Source of the DNA: JAFGCL01 sp964492335
Lineage (GTDB): Bacteria; Chloroflexota; Dehalococcoidia; UBA2247; RBG-13-53-26
Assembly: GCA_964492335.1 (NCBI GenBank)
Contig: CAZBJX010000003.1
Coordinates: 1-64,000, forward strand
Length of the DNA: 64,000 nt
Direction: 5' to 3'
Part shown: piece by piece, positions 32,834 through 40,709 of the stretch
Layout of the letters: each line of letters starts with the position of its first letter
How positions within the stretch are numbered: position 1 is the first letter of the stretch
Position numbers and translations under genes: made by a program
The notes under the pieces: generated by a model
What the model was told of the DNA's origin: nothing
Seen by the model: the letters and a program-made list of their open reading frames with translations, nothing else
Databases searched by the model: none

Positions 32834-33667
32834 TCACTTGTCCTGGAAGCTGGGCGCCCGCTTGTGGGCGAAGGACTTCAGGGCCTCCCTGTGGTCCGCG
32901 GAGCCCGTGGCGATGGTCACGCAGGCCAGGGCCACGCCCAGCGCGGTCTCCAGGTCCATCTGCAGGCCCTTGTACACCTGGAACTTGGACAGCCTGAAGG
33001 CGATCGGCGCCCCGTTGACCACCTTGCCGGCGAACTTCATCGCCTCCTCCTGCAACTGGTCCACGGGTATGATGCGGTTCAGCAGGCCGATGCGGTGGGC
33101 TTCGTCGGCCAGGCACGGCTCGCCGCTGTATATGAACTCCAGCGTCTTGGCGATGCCCATGATGCGCGGCATGAACCAGGTCCCGCCGCTGTCCGGGGCC
33201 ACGCCGGCGCCGGTGTAGCCGATGACGAAGGTGGACTTGGGGCTGCCCAGCCGGATGTCGCAGGACAGGGCCAGGTCGAAGCCGAAGCCGGCGGCCACGC
33301 CGTTGACTACGGCGATGGTGGGGATGGGGAGGTTCTGCAGGCCCAGCATGACCTTCCTCTGCACCGTGGGGAGCAGGATGCCCTTTCTCACCTGGCCGGT
33401 GGTCTTGGGCCAGAAGGCGATGTCGTCCTGGGTGATCTCTTCCTTGTCCTTGAACTTGCTGAAGTCCAGGTCGCCGCCGGCGCAGAAGGCCCGGCCGGCG
33501 CCGGTCACCAGGACCACCCTGGTCCCGGTGTCCTCCGCCAGGCTGTCCACGGCCGCCGCCAGCTCCAGCCCCATCTCCTCGCTCACGCCGTTGAGGACCT
33601 CCGGGCGGTTGAGGGTGATGGTGGCGATCCCCCCCTCTCTCTTCAGTATGATGGTCTTGAAATCCAT
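32834..33667 (-). CDS. Enoyl-CoA hydratase/isomerase family protein
   Basis: This 277-aa crotonase-fold protein has the oxyanion-hole segment AFCAGGDLDFSKF near 60-72, then VNGVAAGFGFDLALSCDIRLG and APDSGGTWFMPRIMG. In the last motif the usual catalytic Glu position is Asp, as in many crotonase members with 1,2-addition or isomerase activity. The first catalytic Glu is not obvious in the SPKSTFVIG region, so hydratase activity is not certain. It lies downstream of hisG and upstream of plsC on the same strand. The substrate is unknown. Confidence 0.88.
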   Translation of the reverse strand: MDFKTIILKREGGIATITLNRPEVLNGVSEEMGLELAAAVDSLAEDTGTRVVLVTGAGRAFCAGGDLDFSKFKDKEEITQDDIAFWPKTTGQVRKGILLPTVQRKVMLGLQNLPIPTIAVVNGVAAGFGFDLALSCDIRLGSPKSTFVIGYTGAGVAPDSGGTWFMPRIMGIAKTLEFIYSGEPCLADEAHRIGLLNRIIPVDQLQEEAMKFAGKVVNGAPIAFRLSKFQVYKGLQMDLETALGVALACVTIATGSADHREALKSFAHKRAPSFQDK

Positions 33668-33680
33668 GTACTCCTCCTTC

Positions 33681-35165
33681 TTACTGACTTTGGTTCAACG
33701 TTCTTTGCAGTCGCTCTACTATGGCGGCGGCCCTGCGGTCCCTGAGGGCCCGGTCCTGCCCGGCCCCGGCCGGCCCTCCCCCGCCCGGGCACGCCGGGGC
33801 CCCCGCCGGCTGGCGGCCGGGCGCCCGGCCGATGAGGCAGGCCGAGGAGGAGAAAAGGGTGTCGATTATCCGCAGGCCAAGCTGGGCCACGGTCCGGCCC
33901 GTCTGGGTGTTCTCGATGAGCAGGTCGGCATCCTCGGGCAGGAAGGCCTCGGTCGCCCCCCAGGTGGGTATGAGGCGGTACGGGCTGAGGCGGCTCTCCC
34001 TGGCGTACCGGTCGGCGATGTTGATGTACTCCGAGGCGATGCGCAGGGCGGTGATCTCCTTGCGGCGCAGCGGCGCCTCCAGGTCCCGGGGGGCCTTGTA
34101 CGGGGTGGTCCCGCTGACCACGGCCACGATCCGCACCCCGCCGAAGGGCAGGGCCAGGAGCTTCTCCACCGGGCTGGACGGGAACCTGCAGAGGTGGTCG
34201 GCCAGCCAGTCCTCCCCGGTGATGGCCAGGTCGAAGTTGCCGTTGGCCACCTGCAGGGGCATGTCCTGGGGCCGGATGACCTTGACTCTGGTGGCCTCCA
34301 GGCTGGTCCGGGGCCGGCGCGGGTCCGCCTGGTCGTCCCGGACGGTGATCCCGGCCCGGGAGAGGAAGTCCAGGGTGGGCGCCTGCTGGTGCCCGTCGGG
34401 AAGCGCCAGCCGCACGCAGTCGGGGTCATCGGGCGCACCACGGTGCTCCCGCGCGGCCATGGCGGGCGGCGCGCCTGCGGCGGGGGGCGCCCCCGGGGGG
34501 GCGGGCAGCAGCTTCCCGGCGGCGGCGATCAGCCGGTCCAGCAGGGGGCTGAGGTCCTTCGATTCCCAGCTGGGGCGGTGGGCCACCAGGCAGGCGCCGG
34601 AGTCGAGCACCAGGCCCACGGAGGCCAGGCCGTGATTGAGGGGGACTCCGGGGGGCCGGGCGATCAGGGCCAGGTCCGCGCTCTCGGGCGGGTAGGCCTC
34701 GGCTCCGCCCCAAAGGGGGAATACGGCAAACCGGGGCAGCCGGCGCCGCAGGGCGAAGGACTCGGCCAGGTTGGGGTACTCCGTGGCGATGCGGATGGTG
34801 CCGGGGTGGCTGCCGAGCTCCTCCAGGCTGCCGGGCCCGGTGGCCCGGTCGGCCGCCATCGACAGCTGTCTCCAGCCGTAGCCCAGGTCCAGCACCTTGA
34901 CCAGGGCGCTGGAGCGGTACCTGGCCAGCAGCTCGGCCACCCAGTCCAGGCCGCAGATACCCAGCTCGTAGTTGCCCACGGCCACCTGGATGGGGATGTC
35001 CTTCTCGTGGAAGACCTTCATGGTGACGCCGGGCAGGGTGCGGCACTCCGGCCGGTAGGAGCGGGACTGCTCGTCGTAGCCGGCCACTTCCAGGCCGGAG
35101 CGATGCAGGAGGGCGCTGGTCTCCGCCAGGAGCTGTCCTTTAGGAAGGGCCAGTCTTAGTTGCAT
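33681..35165 (-). CDS. hisG: Tandem-duplicated ATP phosphoribosyltransferase (short-form HisG x2)
   Basis: HisG joins ATP and PRPP in the first step of histidine synthesis. Short forms are about 210 aa; this 494-aa protein contains two such domains, about 1-222 and 253-460, joined by a Pro/Ala-rich linker. Domain 1 starts LALPKGQL with the conserved Lys-Gly but has ARPPGVPL where the PRPP-binding TGxT loop should be. Domain 2 starts LALPDGHQ, having lost the Lys, but keeps GATEAFLPEDADLLIENTQT followed by GRT near 422-425. The conserved motifs are thus split between the halves. The hisZ gene overlaps by 26 bp upstream, as expected for a short-form enzyme. A Gly/Ala/Arg-rich tail follows. Confidence 0.88.
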   Translation of the reverse strand: MQLRLALPKGQLLAETSALLHRSGLEVAGYDEQSRSYRPECRTLPGVTMKVFHEKDIPIQVAVGNYELGICGLDWVAELLARYRSSALVKVLDLGYGWRQLSMAADRATGPGSLEELGSHPGTIRIATEYPNLAESFALRRRLPRFAVFPLWGGAEAYPPESADLALIARPPGVPLNHGLASVGLVLDSGACLVAHRPSWESKDLSPLLDRLIAAAGKLLPAPPGAPPAAGAPPAMAAREHRGAPDDPDCVRLALPDGHQQAPTLDFLSRAGITVRDDQADPRRPRTSLEATRVKVIRPQDMPLQVANGNFDLAITGEDWLADHLCRFPSSPVEKLLALPFGGVRIVAVVSGTTPYKAPRDLEAPLRRKEITALRIASEYINIADRYARESRLSPYRLIPTWGATEAFLPEDADLLIENTQTGRTVAQLGLRIIDTLFSSSACLIGRAPGRQPAGAPACPGGGGPAGAGQDRALRDRRAAAIVERLQRTLNQSQ

Positions 35166-36405
35166 TGGCTACCTGCAGAATGCCCAGTATCTCCGATATG
35201 GAATCCAGCTCCGTGGTGTTCCCGGTCGACTGGTTGGTCAGTATGAAGCCGGGCCTGCCCTTCTCGCCCCGGATCGAGAGGACCCAGCGGTGCCTGGTGG
35301 CCCCCTTGAAGCCCTGGTCCAGGTCGGCCCGGTAGCCGGCCTGCCTCAGGTGGCCGGCGGTCTCGAAGATGACCTTGTCGATGGGGCCTGCGCCGTCGGC
35401 CCGGACCAGGATGGTGGACCGCCCGTTGTCCGGGGTGCTGGCGATGGCGGCCAGCTGGTCCAGGTCCAGGGCGAAGCCGCAGGCGGCCGCGTCTCCCCCT
35501 CCCAGGAGCGGTATGAGGTCGTCATAGCGCCCGCCTCCGCCCAGCCGGCGGCCGTCGTCGGTCTCGAAGCGGAAGATGGCGCCGGTGTAGTACTCGAAGC
35601 CCTTGCCCATGGCCATGTCCACCTGGTAGAGGCAGCCCATGTCCGTCAGCAGCCGGGCGATGGCCAGGAAGTCCTCCATGCCGGCCTCCAGGCTGGGGAA
35701 GTCCCTCACCAGGGCCGCCCTGGCGTTCTGGATGAAGCCCGCGGAGCTGCCGCTCATCCCGAAGAGCAGGGACAGGGAGTCCTTCAGGCGCGGGCTCTGC
35801 GCCCCCACGGCCTCTATCACCGCGGCGGTGTTGCCGTCCATGATCTGGTTGAAAAGGCGGCGCAGCCGGGCCTGGTCAACCCCCAGTTCGCGCAGCAGCG
35901 ACCTGATGAGCCCGGCATGGGACAGGTACAGCGTGGTGCCGGTGATGTCCAGCTTCCGCAGGACCTCCTGGGCCAGCAGGACGAGCTCCACGTCCGCCGA
36001 GGGGCCGGCGCCGCCCGGCAGCTCGGCCCCGCACTGCCACCGCTCCCGGGACTCCGCGCCCGTCTCCTCGAAGCTGAAGACGTTCTCCACGTAGAACAGC
36101 TTCGCCGGCGAGCCCTGCTGCAGGCTGTCGATGTAGAGGCGCGCCGCGGGGATGGTGCCGTCGGGCCGCAGGACCACCCTCTCGCCGCTCCAGCCGTCCC
36201 AGTCCAGGAACGAGTAGACCCGGCTCAGCCTCTGGGGAGTCAGGGTGCCGGCGGAGGTGAAGAGGTGCAGGTACTCCAGCGTGGGCGTCCGTATCTCCTG
36301 GTACCCCCATTTGAGGCAGCAGGAGCGGAAGGCCTCCTCGACATGCCGGAAGCTCTCCATATCCGGGGGAAGAAGGTCGCGATTGCCTTTGCACCTTTTC
36401 TGCAT
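35140..36405 (-). CDS. hisZ: ATP phosphoribosyltransferase regulatory subunit (HisZ-like)
   Basis: This 421-aa class II aaRS-like paralogue has the histidyl-tRNA-synthetase fold: motif 1 region near 25-60, VVLRPDGTIPAARL motif 2-like, GKGFEYYTGAIFRF and GGGGRYDDLIP. A true HisRS would carry the RGLDYYTG-type histidine loop and a full anticodon domain; here both are altered, and the C-terminal 90 aa are only partly anticodon-domain-like. Its direct overlap with short-form hisG makes HisZ the best call. The ATG at 36405 gives the normal start MQKRCKGNRDLLP. A catalytic HisRS cannot be excluded. Confidence 0.82.
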   Translation of the reverse strand: MQKRCKGNRDLLPPDMESFRHVEEAFRSCCLKWGYQEIRTPTLEYLHLFTSAGTLTPQRLSRVYSFLDWDGWSGERVVLRPDGTIPAARLYIDSLQQGSPAKLFYVENVFSFEETGAESRERWQCGAELPGGAGPSADVELVLLAQEVLRKLDITGTTLYLSHAGLIRSLLRELGVDQARLRRLFNQIMDGNTAAVIEAVGAQSPRLKDSLSLLFGMSGSSAGFIQNARAALVRDFPSLEAGMEDFLAIARLLTDMGCLYQVDMAMGKGFEYYTGAIFRFETDDGRRLGGGGRYDDLIPLLGGGDAAACGFALDLDQLAAIASTPDNGRSTILVRADGAGPIDKVIFETAGHLRQAGYRADLDQGFKGATRHRWVLSIRGEKGRPGFILTNQSTGNTTELDSISEILGILQVANATKTGPS

Positions 36406-36442
36406 GTGTCGCCTGTGGGGCCGCCGGGTGGAGCCGCAAGCT

Positions 36443-36471
36443 ATTGTAGCATGGGCCACACACCGGGGCAA
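36443..36471 (-). promoter_or_regulatory. Promoter of the hisZ-hisG operon
   Basis: On the minus strand TTGCCC (36471-36466), a 17-bp spacer and TACAAT (36448-36443) with a TGC extension. The predicted start is about 30 nt before the hisZ ATG. Confidence 0.65.
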
Positions 36472-36577
36472 TCGCGGCTGCGGCCTGTTCTCCGGGGGCG
36501 GTTGGCCCTGGCTTCCAGGGGCTGGCCGCAGGGCATGGGACGGGCGGCAGCGCGGGGCCCGGGGCAGCCGCCCCGGG

Positions 36578-36817
36578 TCAGCAGCCCAGGGGGCCGGTGT
36601 CGATGGGGGACTGGGTGACGGACTCTATGATCTCCTGGGTGCGGCGCAGGTGGCTGAGGCTGAAGGAGAACCCCAGTTTCCTGAGGTCCCGGTAGCGGAG
36701 CCCCTGGTAGAGGCCCTGGCCGGCAACGCGGCACATCTCGTCGTAGATATGGGGCCAGTCCCGCCTCTCCCGGGTGCAGTAGAGGATGAAGCCGATGAGC
36801 CTGGGATCGAGTTCCAT
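36578..36817 (-). CDS. Small conserved-looking hypothetical protein (79 aa)
   Basis: The frame begins MELDPRLIGFILYCTRERR and is mostly helical with several aromatic and charged residues (RDWPHIYDEM, YRDLRKLGFSFSLSHLRR). Its composition is unlike the neighbouring non-coding frames. There is no signal peptide or transmembrane segment. The basic RRTQEIIESV C-terminal part could be a helix-turn-helix half, but no family is recognised. The ribosome site is weak. It stands alone between hisZ and rnpB. Confidence 0.55.
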   Translation of the reverse strand: MELDPRLIGFILYCTRERRDWPHIYDEMCRVAGQGLYQGLRYRDLRKLGFSFSLSHLRRTQEIIESVTQSPIDTGPLGC

Positions 36818-37099
36818 GACTGCCAAGACTATAGTGCCGGCCGCCGGATAAGGCAAAGCGGCTGGAAGCGGTTGGCCTTCCTGTCCCGGCGGGGAGGCGG
36901 GGCCTTCGGCATGCGCCTCCCCGCCGCAAAGCTCAGTTTTTCATGCCCTCCACGTGGGGGAAACGCCCCTGGTCATATGTGGGGTCTACATAAAACGCAA
37001 CGCAGAGACCGTAATCCGCGTTGCAAAGTGGGGCTGGTGCCGGGTATCCGCGGGTCCGGGGGGGAAGGCCTCCGGCGGGGCGCCGGGCCGCGAGTGCCC

Positions 37100-37201
37100 G
37101 GGCCGTCCGCGCGCCCGGGGGGGAAGACGGCTTGCAGGGATGCTGACAAATTGTCGCATGCGTCCCACGGGCCGTGCGCGCGCCCCGGGGGGGAAGATGG
37201 C
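37100..37201. repeat. Two imperfect GC-rich direct repeats of about 32 bp
   Basis: Similar blocks at 37100-37131 and 37169-37201 share a GCGCGCC plus G7 AAGA core. They lie in a 400-bp gap (36818-37227) between the 79-aa gene and rnpB in which nothing else is seen beyond one further partial copy near 37045-37060. Confidence 0.5.
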
Positions 37202-37226
37202 CGGGGGCGCCTTGGGGCGCCCCCGG
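37201..37226 (-). terminator. Hairpin at the 3' end of rnpB
   Basis: Perfect 11-bp stem with a 4-nt loop immediately after the RNase P RNA 3' end on the minus strand, followed by CCATCTTCCC. Terminator inferred from position. Confidence 0.6.
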
Positions 37227-37227
37227 T

Positions 37228-37598
37228 GACCAAGTAGACCTGTAAGCCGGGTTCTGTGGTCCTGCGTGACAGGACCGGTGACCATCTGTCTAGCCCTGCA
37301 GTTGCCCACAGGGTCAAGCAACCAACCCGAGGACATTCGGTCGGGCGGCCTTAGAGTCCTCCTATTCGGTCTTGCTCCAGGTGGGGTTTGCCTAGCCCGC
37401 CGGTCACCCGGCGGCTGGTGAGCTCTTGCCTCACCTTTTCACCCTTACCCCGGCGGGGCCGGGGCGGTATGTCTCTGTAGCACTTTCCGTAGAGTCGCCT
37501 CTCCTGGGCGTTACCCAGCACCCTGCCCGATGGAGCCCGGACTTTCCTCCCTTCCAGGATGAGGTCCCGAAACGGCGGTCACCCGGCCTGCTTGGTTC
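37228..37598 (-). ncRNA. rnpB: RNase P RNA (bacterial type A)
   Basis: The catalytic RNA of tRNA 5' processing, about 370 nt. On the minus strand the conserved GAGGAAAGTCCGGGCTCC block (P3/P4 region) lies near 37535-37555, with ACAGAAACA-like and CCGGCTTACAGGTC blocks at the 3' side near 37230-37260. The 5' CCAAGCAGGCC pairs with the 3' GGTCTACTTGG to form P1, which sets the ends to within a few bases. A promoter just upstream gives a start that agrees with the predicted 5' end. Confidence 0.93.
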
Positions 37599-37604
37599 GG
37601 CCCC

Positions 37605-37632
37605 AGTTTACCACTTCGAGGGGAGAAATCAA
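37605..37632 (-). promoter_or_regulatory. Promoter of rnpB
   Basis: On the minus strand TTGATT (37632-37627), a 16-bp spacer and TAAACT (37610-37605) with a TGG extension. The -35 overlaps the last codon and stop of rnhA. Confidence 0.6.
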
Positions 37633-38039
37633 GGCCTGGCCAGCCTGTCCAGCGCCTCGTTGGCCAGGGCGTCGGCTTCGGCGTTCTGCTGGCGCGGTAT
37701 GTGGACGATGCCGTAGCTGGCAAACCCGGCCAGCAGCCGCATGGCCTCTTCGTAGAGAGGACGGATATTCTCGTTGCGGACCTTGTACTGGCCGAGTATC
37801 TGCCGCGCCATGAGCTGGGAGTCGGTCCTGATGTCCAGCCGCAGGGCTCCCAGGCGGCCGGCCTCCTCCAGGGCGGCGATGAGCGCCGTGTACTCGGCCT
37901 GGTTGTTGGTGGTGCGGCCGATGAAGGCGGAGAGCCTGACGACGGTGGCGCCGCCCTCATCCCTCATGACGATGCCGATGGCCGCCGGCCCGGGGTTCCC
38001 CCGGGAGGCGCCGTCGACGTAGACGGTCAGCCTCTTCAT
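37629..38039 (-). CDS. rnhA: Ribonuclease HI family protein
   Basis: This 136-aa RNase H fold protein would cleave RNA in RNA-DNA hybrids. The four metal ligands are D9 (VYVDGASRGNPG), E49 (NNQAEYTAL), D73 (RTDSQL) and D123 (AEADALAN). The length matches the compact archaeal/Chloroflexi-type RNase HI without the basic protrusion. The ATG overlaps the upstream zinc-ribbon gene by 4 bp (ATGA), indicating coupling. Confidence 0.93.
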   Translation of the reverse strand: MKRLTVYVDGASRGNPGPAAIGIVMRDEGGATVVRLSAFIGRTTNNQAEYTALIAALEEAGRLGALRLDIRTDSQLMARQILGQYKVRNENIRPLYEEAMRLLAGFASYGIVHIPRQQNAEADALANEALDRLARP

Positions 38040-38740
38040 GAAACGCACAGCACGCGGCTGCAGCTGCCGCACTGCACCAGGTCTCCGGCCCGTGCCTGGG
38101 TCAGCTCGCTGACGGGTATGGAGATGCGGCAGCCCTGGCACCTTCCCTGCTCTATCCGGGCCACGGCGCTGCCCTGCTTCGTCTGGCGCAGCTTCTCATA
38201 GAGATTGAGGTGCGCGGGGTCGATCCGGGACAGGGCCTCGTCCCTCATCCTGCGGTCCGCCTCCACGGCGGCCGCCAGCTCCGCCTGCTCGGCCTGCAGC
38301 GGGCCGCGACGCCGGGCCCAGTCCTGCTCTATGGCGTCGATCTCGGCCGCCTTGGCGGCCGCATCGCTCTGCCACGCCTCCGCCTGCCCCATCATCTCCA
38401 GGATGCGGTCCTCCTCCTCCCGGACCTGGGCCCGCAGCAGCTGCGCCTGCTTATCCATCAGGGCCAGCTCCCTGGGGGTGCTGCCGGAGACCCTGACCAG
38501 CTTCTCCTCGATGGGCTTGAGCCTGGCCAGCAGGTCGTCCACCGCGTACTCGGCCGTCCGCTGCTCCTGCTGCAGGGAGGCCTGCTCCTGGCGGATGGAG
38601 TCGAGCTCGGCCCTGGCCCTCTCCAGGTCCTCGTTGCAGGTGAGCTCACGCTCCATGCGGGACAGCTTCTCGGCGGTCTGCTCCAGGCGGACATCGATCT
38701 GCTGGAGGTCGTAGAGCCGCCTGCCCAGATTGACTGACAT
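38036..38740 (-). CDS. Coiled-coil zinc-ribbon protein (DUF164/C4-type family)
   Basis: This 234-aa protein is mostly a long coiled coil (about residues 10-180, rich in Glu, Gln and Arg). It ends in a zinc ribbon with CQGC near 206 and CGSC near 226. This matches the widespread bacterial DUF164/YbgI-neighbour type, often found beside RNase H genes; the exact function is unknown. The ATG at 38740 is chosen because the open frame upstream runs through the divergent aspS promoter. Four-bp overlap with rnhA suggests a two-gene operon. Confidence 0.87.
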   Translation of the reverse strand: MSVNLGRRLYDLQQIDVRLEQTAEKLSRMERELTCNEDLERARAELDSIRQEQASLQQEQRTAEYAVDDLLARLKPIEEKLVRVSGSTPRELALMDKQAQLLRAQVREEEDRILEMMGQAEAWQSDAAAKAAEIDAIEQDWARRRGPLQAEQAELAAAVEADRRMRDEALSRIDPAHLNLYEKLRQTKQGSAVARIEQGRCQGCRISIPVSELTQARAGDLVQCGSCSRVLCVS

Positions 38741-38812
38741 TCTCACCCCGATCACCCCGGCCACCGGGAAGGGATTCCCCTGCCCGCGAACGGGCGACGC
38801 CGCGCCTGTCGG

Positions 38813-38842
38813 TTGAAAAGCGCGCTCGGTTTCCATTATAAT
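38813..38842 (+). promoter_or_regulatory. Promoter of aspS
   Basis: TTGAAA (38813-38818), an 18-bp spacer and a perfect TATAAT (38837-38842). It lies inside what would be the 5' end of the longest aspS frame, so the true start must be further downstream, at the TTG at 38867. Confidence 0.8.
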
Positions 38843-38866
38843 CCTTCCGAGAGCAAGAGGAAAACT

Positions 38867-40654
38867 TTGCTTAGAAGCCATAGCTCGGGCGATCTGACCA
38901 CGGACCGCATCGGTCAGACGGTGACGCTGGCAGGGTGGGTGCACAGGCGGAGGGACCACGGGGGGCTGATCTTCATCGATCTCAGGGACAGGGATGGCCT
39001 TGTCCAGGTCGTGTTCGATCCGAAGGTGTCCCAGGGCGGGCACCGCGTGGCCGAGGGCCTGCGCAACGAGTTTGTCTTCCAGGTCACCGGGGTGGTGCGG
39101 CCGCGCCCCGAGGGAAGCCGGAACCCTGAGATGCCCACCGGCCTGATCGAGGTGGCGGCCAGCGAGTGCCGGGTGCTCAACGCGTCCAGGACCCCCCCGT
39201 TCTACATCAACGAGGAGCAGGAAGTGGACGAGGGGCTGCGCCTCAGGTACCGCTACCTGGACCTGCGCCGCCGGAGAATGAAGGAGAACATCATCCTGCG
39301 GCACCGGGTGATCAAGTGCATGCGGGACTTCCTGGATGAGCGGGGCTTCGTGGAGATCGAGACACCCATCCTCATCAAGAGCACCCCCGAGGGGGCCCGG
39401 GACTTCCTGGTCCCCAGCCGCCTGCAGCCCGGGAAGTTCTACGCGCTGCCGCAGTCGCCGCAGCAGATGAAGCAGCTGCTGATGGTGGCCGGGTTCGAGA
39501 AGTACTACCAGGTGGCCAGGTGCTTCAGGGACGAGGACCTGCGGGCCGACCGCCAGCTGGAGTTCACCCAGCTGGACATAGAGATGAGCTTCGTGGACGA
39601 GAACGACATCCTGCAACTGATGGAGGAGATGCTTGTGGAGCTGGTGGGCCGGGTCAGGCCCGGCCTGAAGCTGGCCAGGCCCTTCCCGCGCCTCAGCTAC
39701 GATGAGGTTATGGAGCGCTACGGGACGGACAAGCCGGACACCAGGTTCGGCCTGGAGCTGGCGGACCTGACGGACATCGTGGCCGGCTCTGAGTTCGGCG
39801 TGTTCCAGGGCGCCATCAAGGGCGGCGGCAGGGTCAGGGGCTTCTGTGCGCCGGGGTGCGGCGGGTACACCCGCAAGCAGATGGACGGGCTCACAGAGCT
39901 GGCCAGGTCGGCGGGCGCCAGGGGGCTGGTGTGCCTGGCCCTGGTGGAGGGGCCGGGGGGGCCGTCCCCGGACCGGGCCAGCTCCGCCGCGGCCAAGTTC
40001 ATCAGCGCGGAAGAGACCGGGGAGATGGCCCGGCGGCTGGGGGCCGGGGCGGGGGACCTGCTGCTGCTGGTGGCGGACCTGCCGGAGGTGGCCAACAAGG
40101 TGCTGGACCTGCTGCGGCGGGAGATGGCCCGGCGGCTGGGGCTAATGGACCGGGGCACGCTGGCCGTGGTGTTCGTGGTGGACTTCCCCCTGTTTGAATG
40201 GGACCCGGCAGAGGGGCGGTGGCAGTCATCGCACCACCCCTTCACCGCCCCGCGGGAGGAGGACCTGCCGCTGCTGGAGACCGACCCGGGCAGGGTGCGC
40301 GCCCGGTGCTACGACATCGTGTGCAACGGATACGAGTTGTCCAGCGGCAGCATTCGAATACATAATAGAGATGTGCAGGAGAAGGTGTTCGCCCTGCTGG
40401 GCTACGACCGGGAGCGGGTGCAGAGCCTCTTCGGCCACATGCTGGAGGCCTTTGAGTACGGGGCCCCTCCGCACGGGGGCATTGCCCCCGGCATTGACAG
40501 GGTGGCCATGCTGCTGGCCGGGGAGGAGAGCATACGGGAGGTGATCCCCTTCCCCAAGAACCAGGCCGGCTGCGACCTCACTTTCGACGCGCCTTCCGAG
40601 GTGTCGGATGAGCAACTGCGGGAGCTGCATCTGGCCAGGCGGGACGGCCCCTGA
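38867..40654 (+). CDS. aspS: Aspartyl-tRNA synthetase
   Basis: This class II synthetase of about 595 aa is bacterial type. It has an N-terminal OB-fold anticodon domain (GWVHRRRDHGGLIFIDLRDR), motif 2 with FRDEDLRADRQLEFTQLDIE, the GAD insertion domain in the middle, and motif 3 (HGGIAPGIDRVAMLLAG). The TTG start follows a purine-rich AAGAGGAAA and lies just downstream of the promoter. The gene is followed 55 bp later by the trigger factor gene. Whether it is discriminating or also charges tRNA-Asn cannot be told safely. Confidence 0.95.
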   Translation: MLRSHSSGDLTTDRIGQTVTLAGWVHRRRDHGGLIFIDLRDRDGLVQVVFDPKVSQGGHRVAEGLRNEFVFQVTGVVRPRPEGSRNPEMPTGLIEVAASECRVLNASRTPPFYINEEQEVDEGLRLRYRYLDLRRRRMKENIILRHRVIKCMRDFLDERGFVEIETPILIKSTPEGARDFLVPSRLQPGKFYALPQSPQQMKQLLMVAGFEKYYQVARCFRDEDLRADRQLEFTQLDIEMSFVDENDILQLMEEMLVELVGRVRPGLKLARPFPRLSYDEVMERYGTDKPDTRFGLELADLTDIVAGSEFGVFQGAIKGGGRVRGFCAPGCGGYTRKQMDGLTELARSAGARGLVCLALVEGPGGPSPDRASSAAAKFISAEETGEMARRLGAGAGDLLLLVADLPEVANKVLDLLRREMARRLGLMDRGTLAVVFVVDFPLFEWDPAEGRWQSSHHPFTAPREEDLPLLETDPGRVRARCYDIVCNGYELSSGSIRIHNRDVQEKVFALLGYDRERVQSLFGHMLEAFEYGAPPHGGIAPGIDRVAMLLAGEESIREVIPFPKNQAGCDLTFDAPSEVSDEQLRELHLARRDGP

Positions 40655-40709
40655 CGGTCCCGCAACGCGCCGGCGGCTGACGCCGGCAGAAGAAAGGGAT
40701 GGGTGACAG

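Noticed and set aside
37426..37716. Short open frame over rnpB
   Set aside because: It lies within the RNase P RNA gene, whose conserved blocks are clear.
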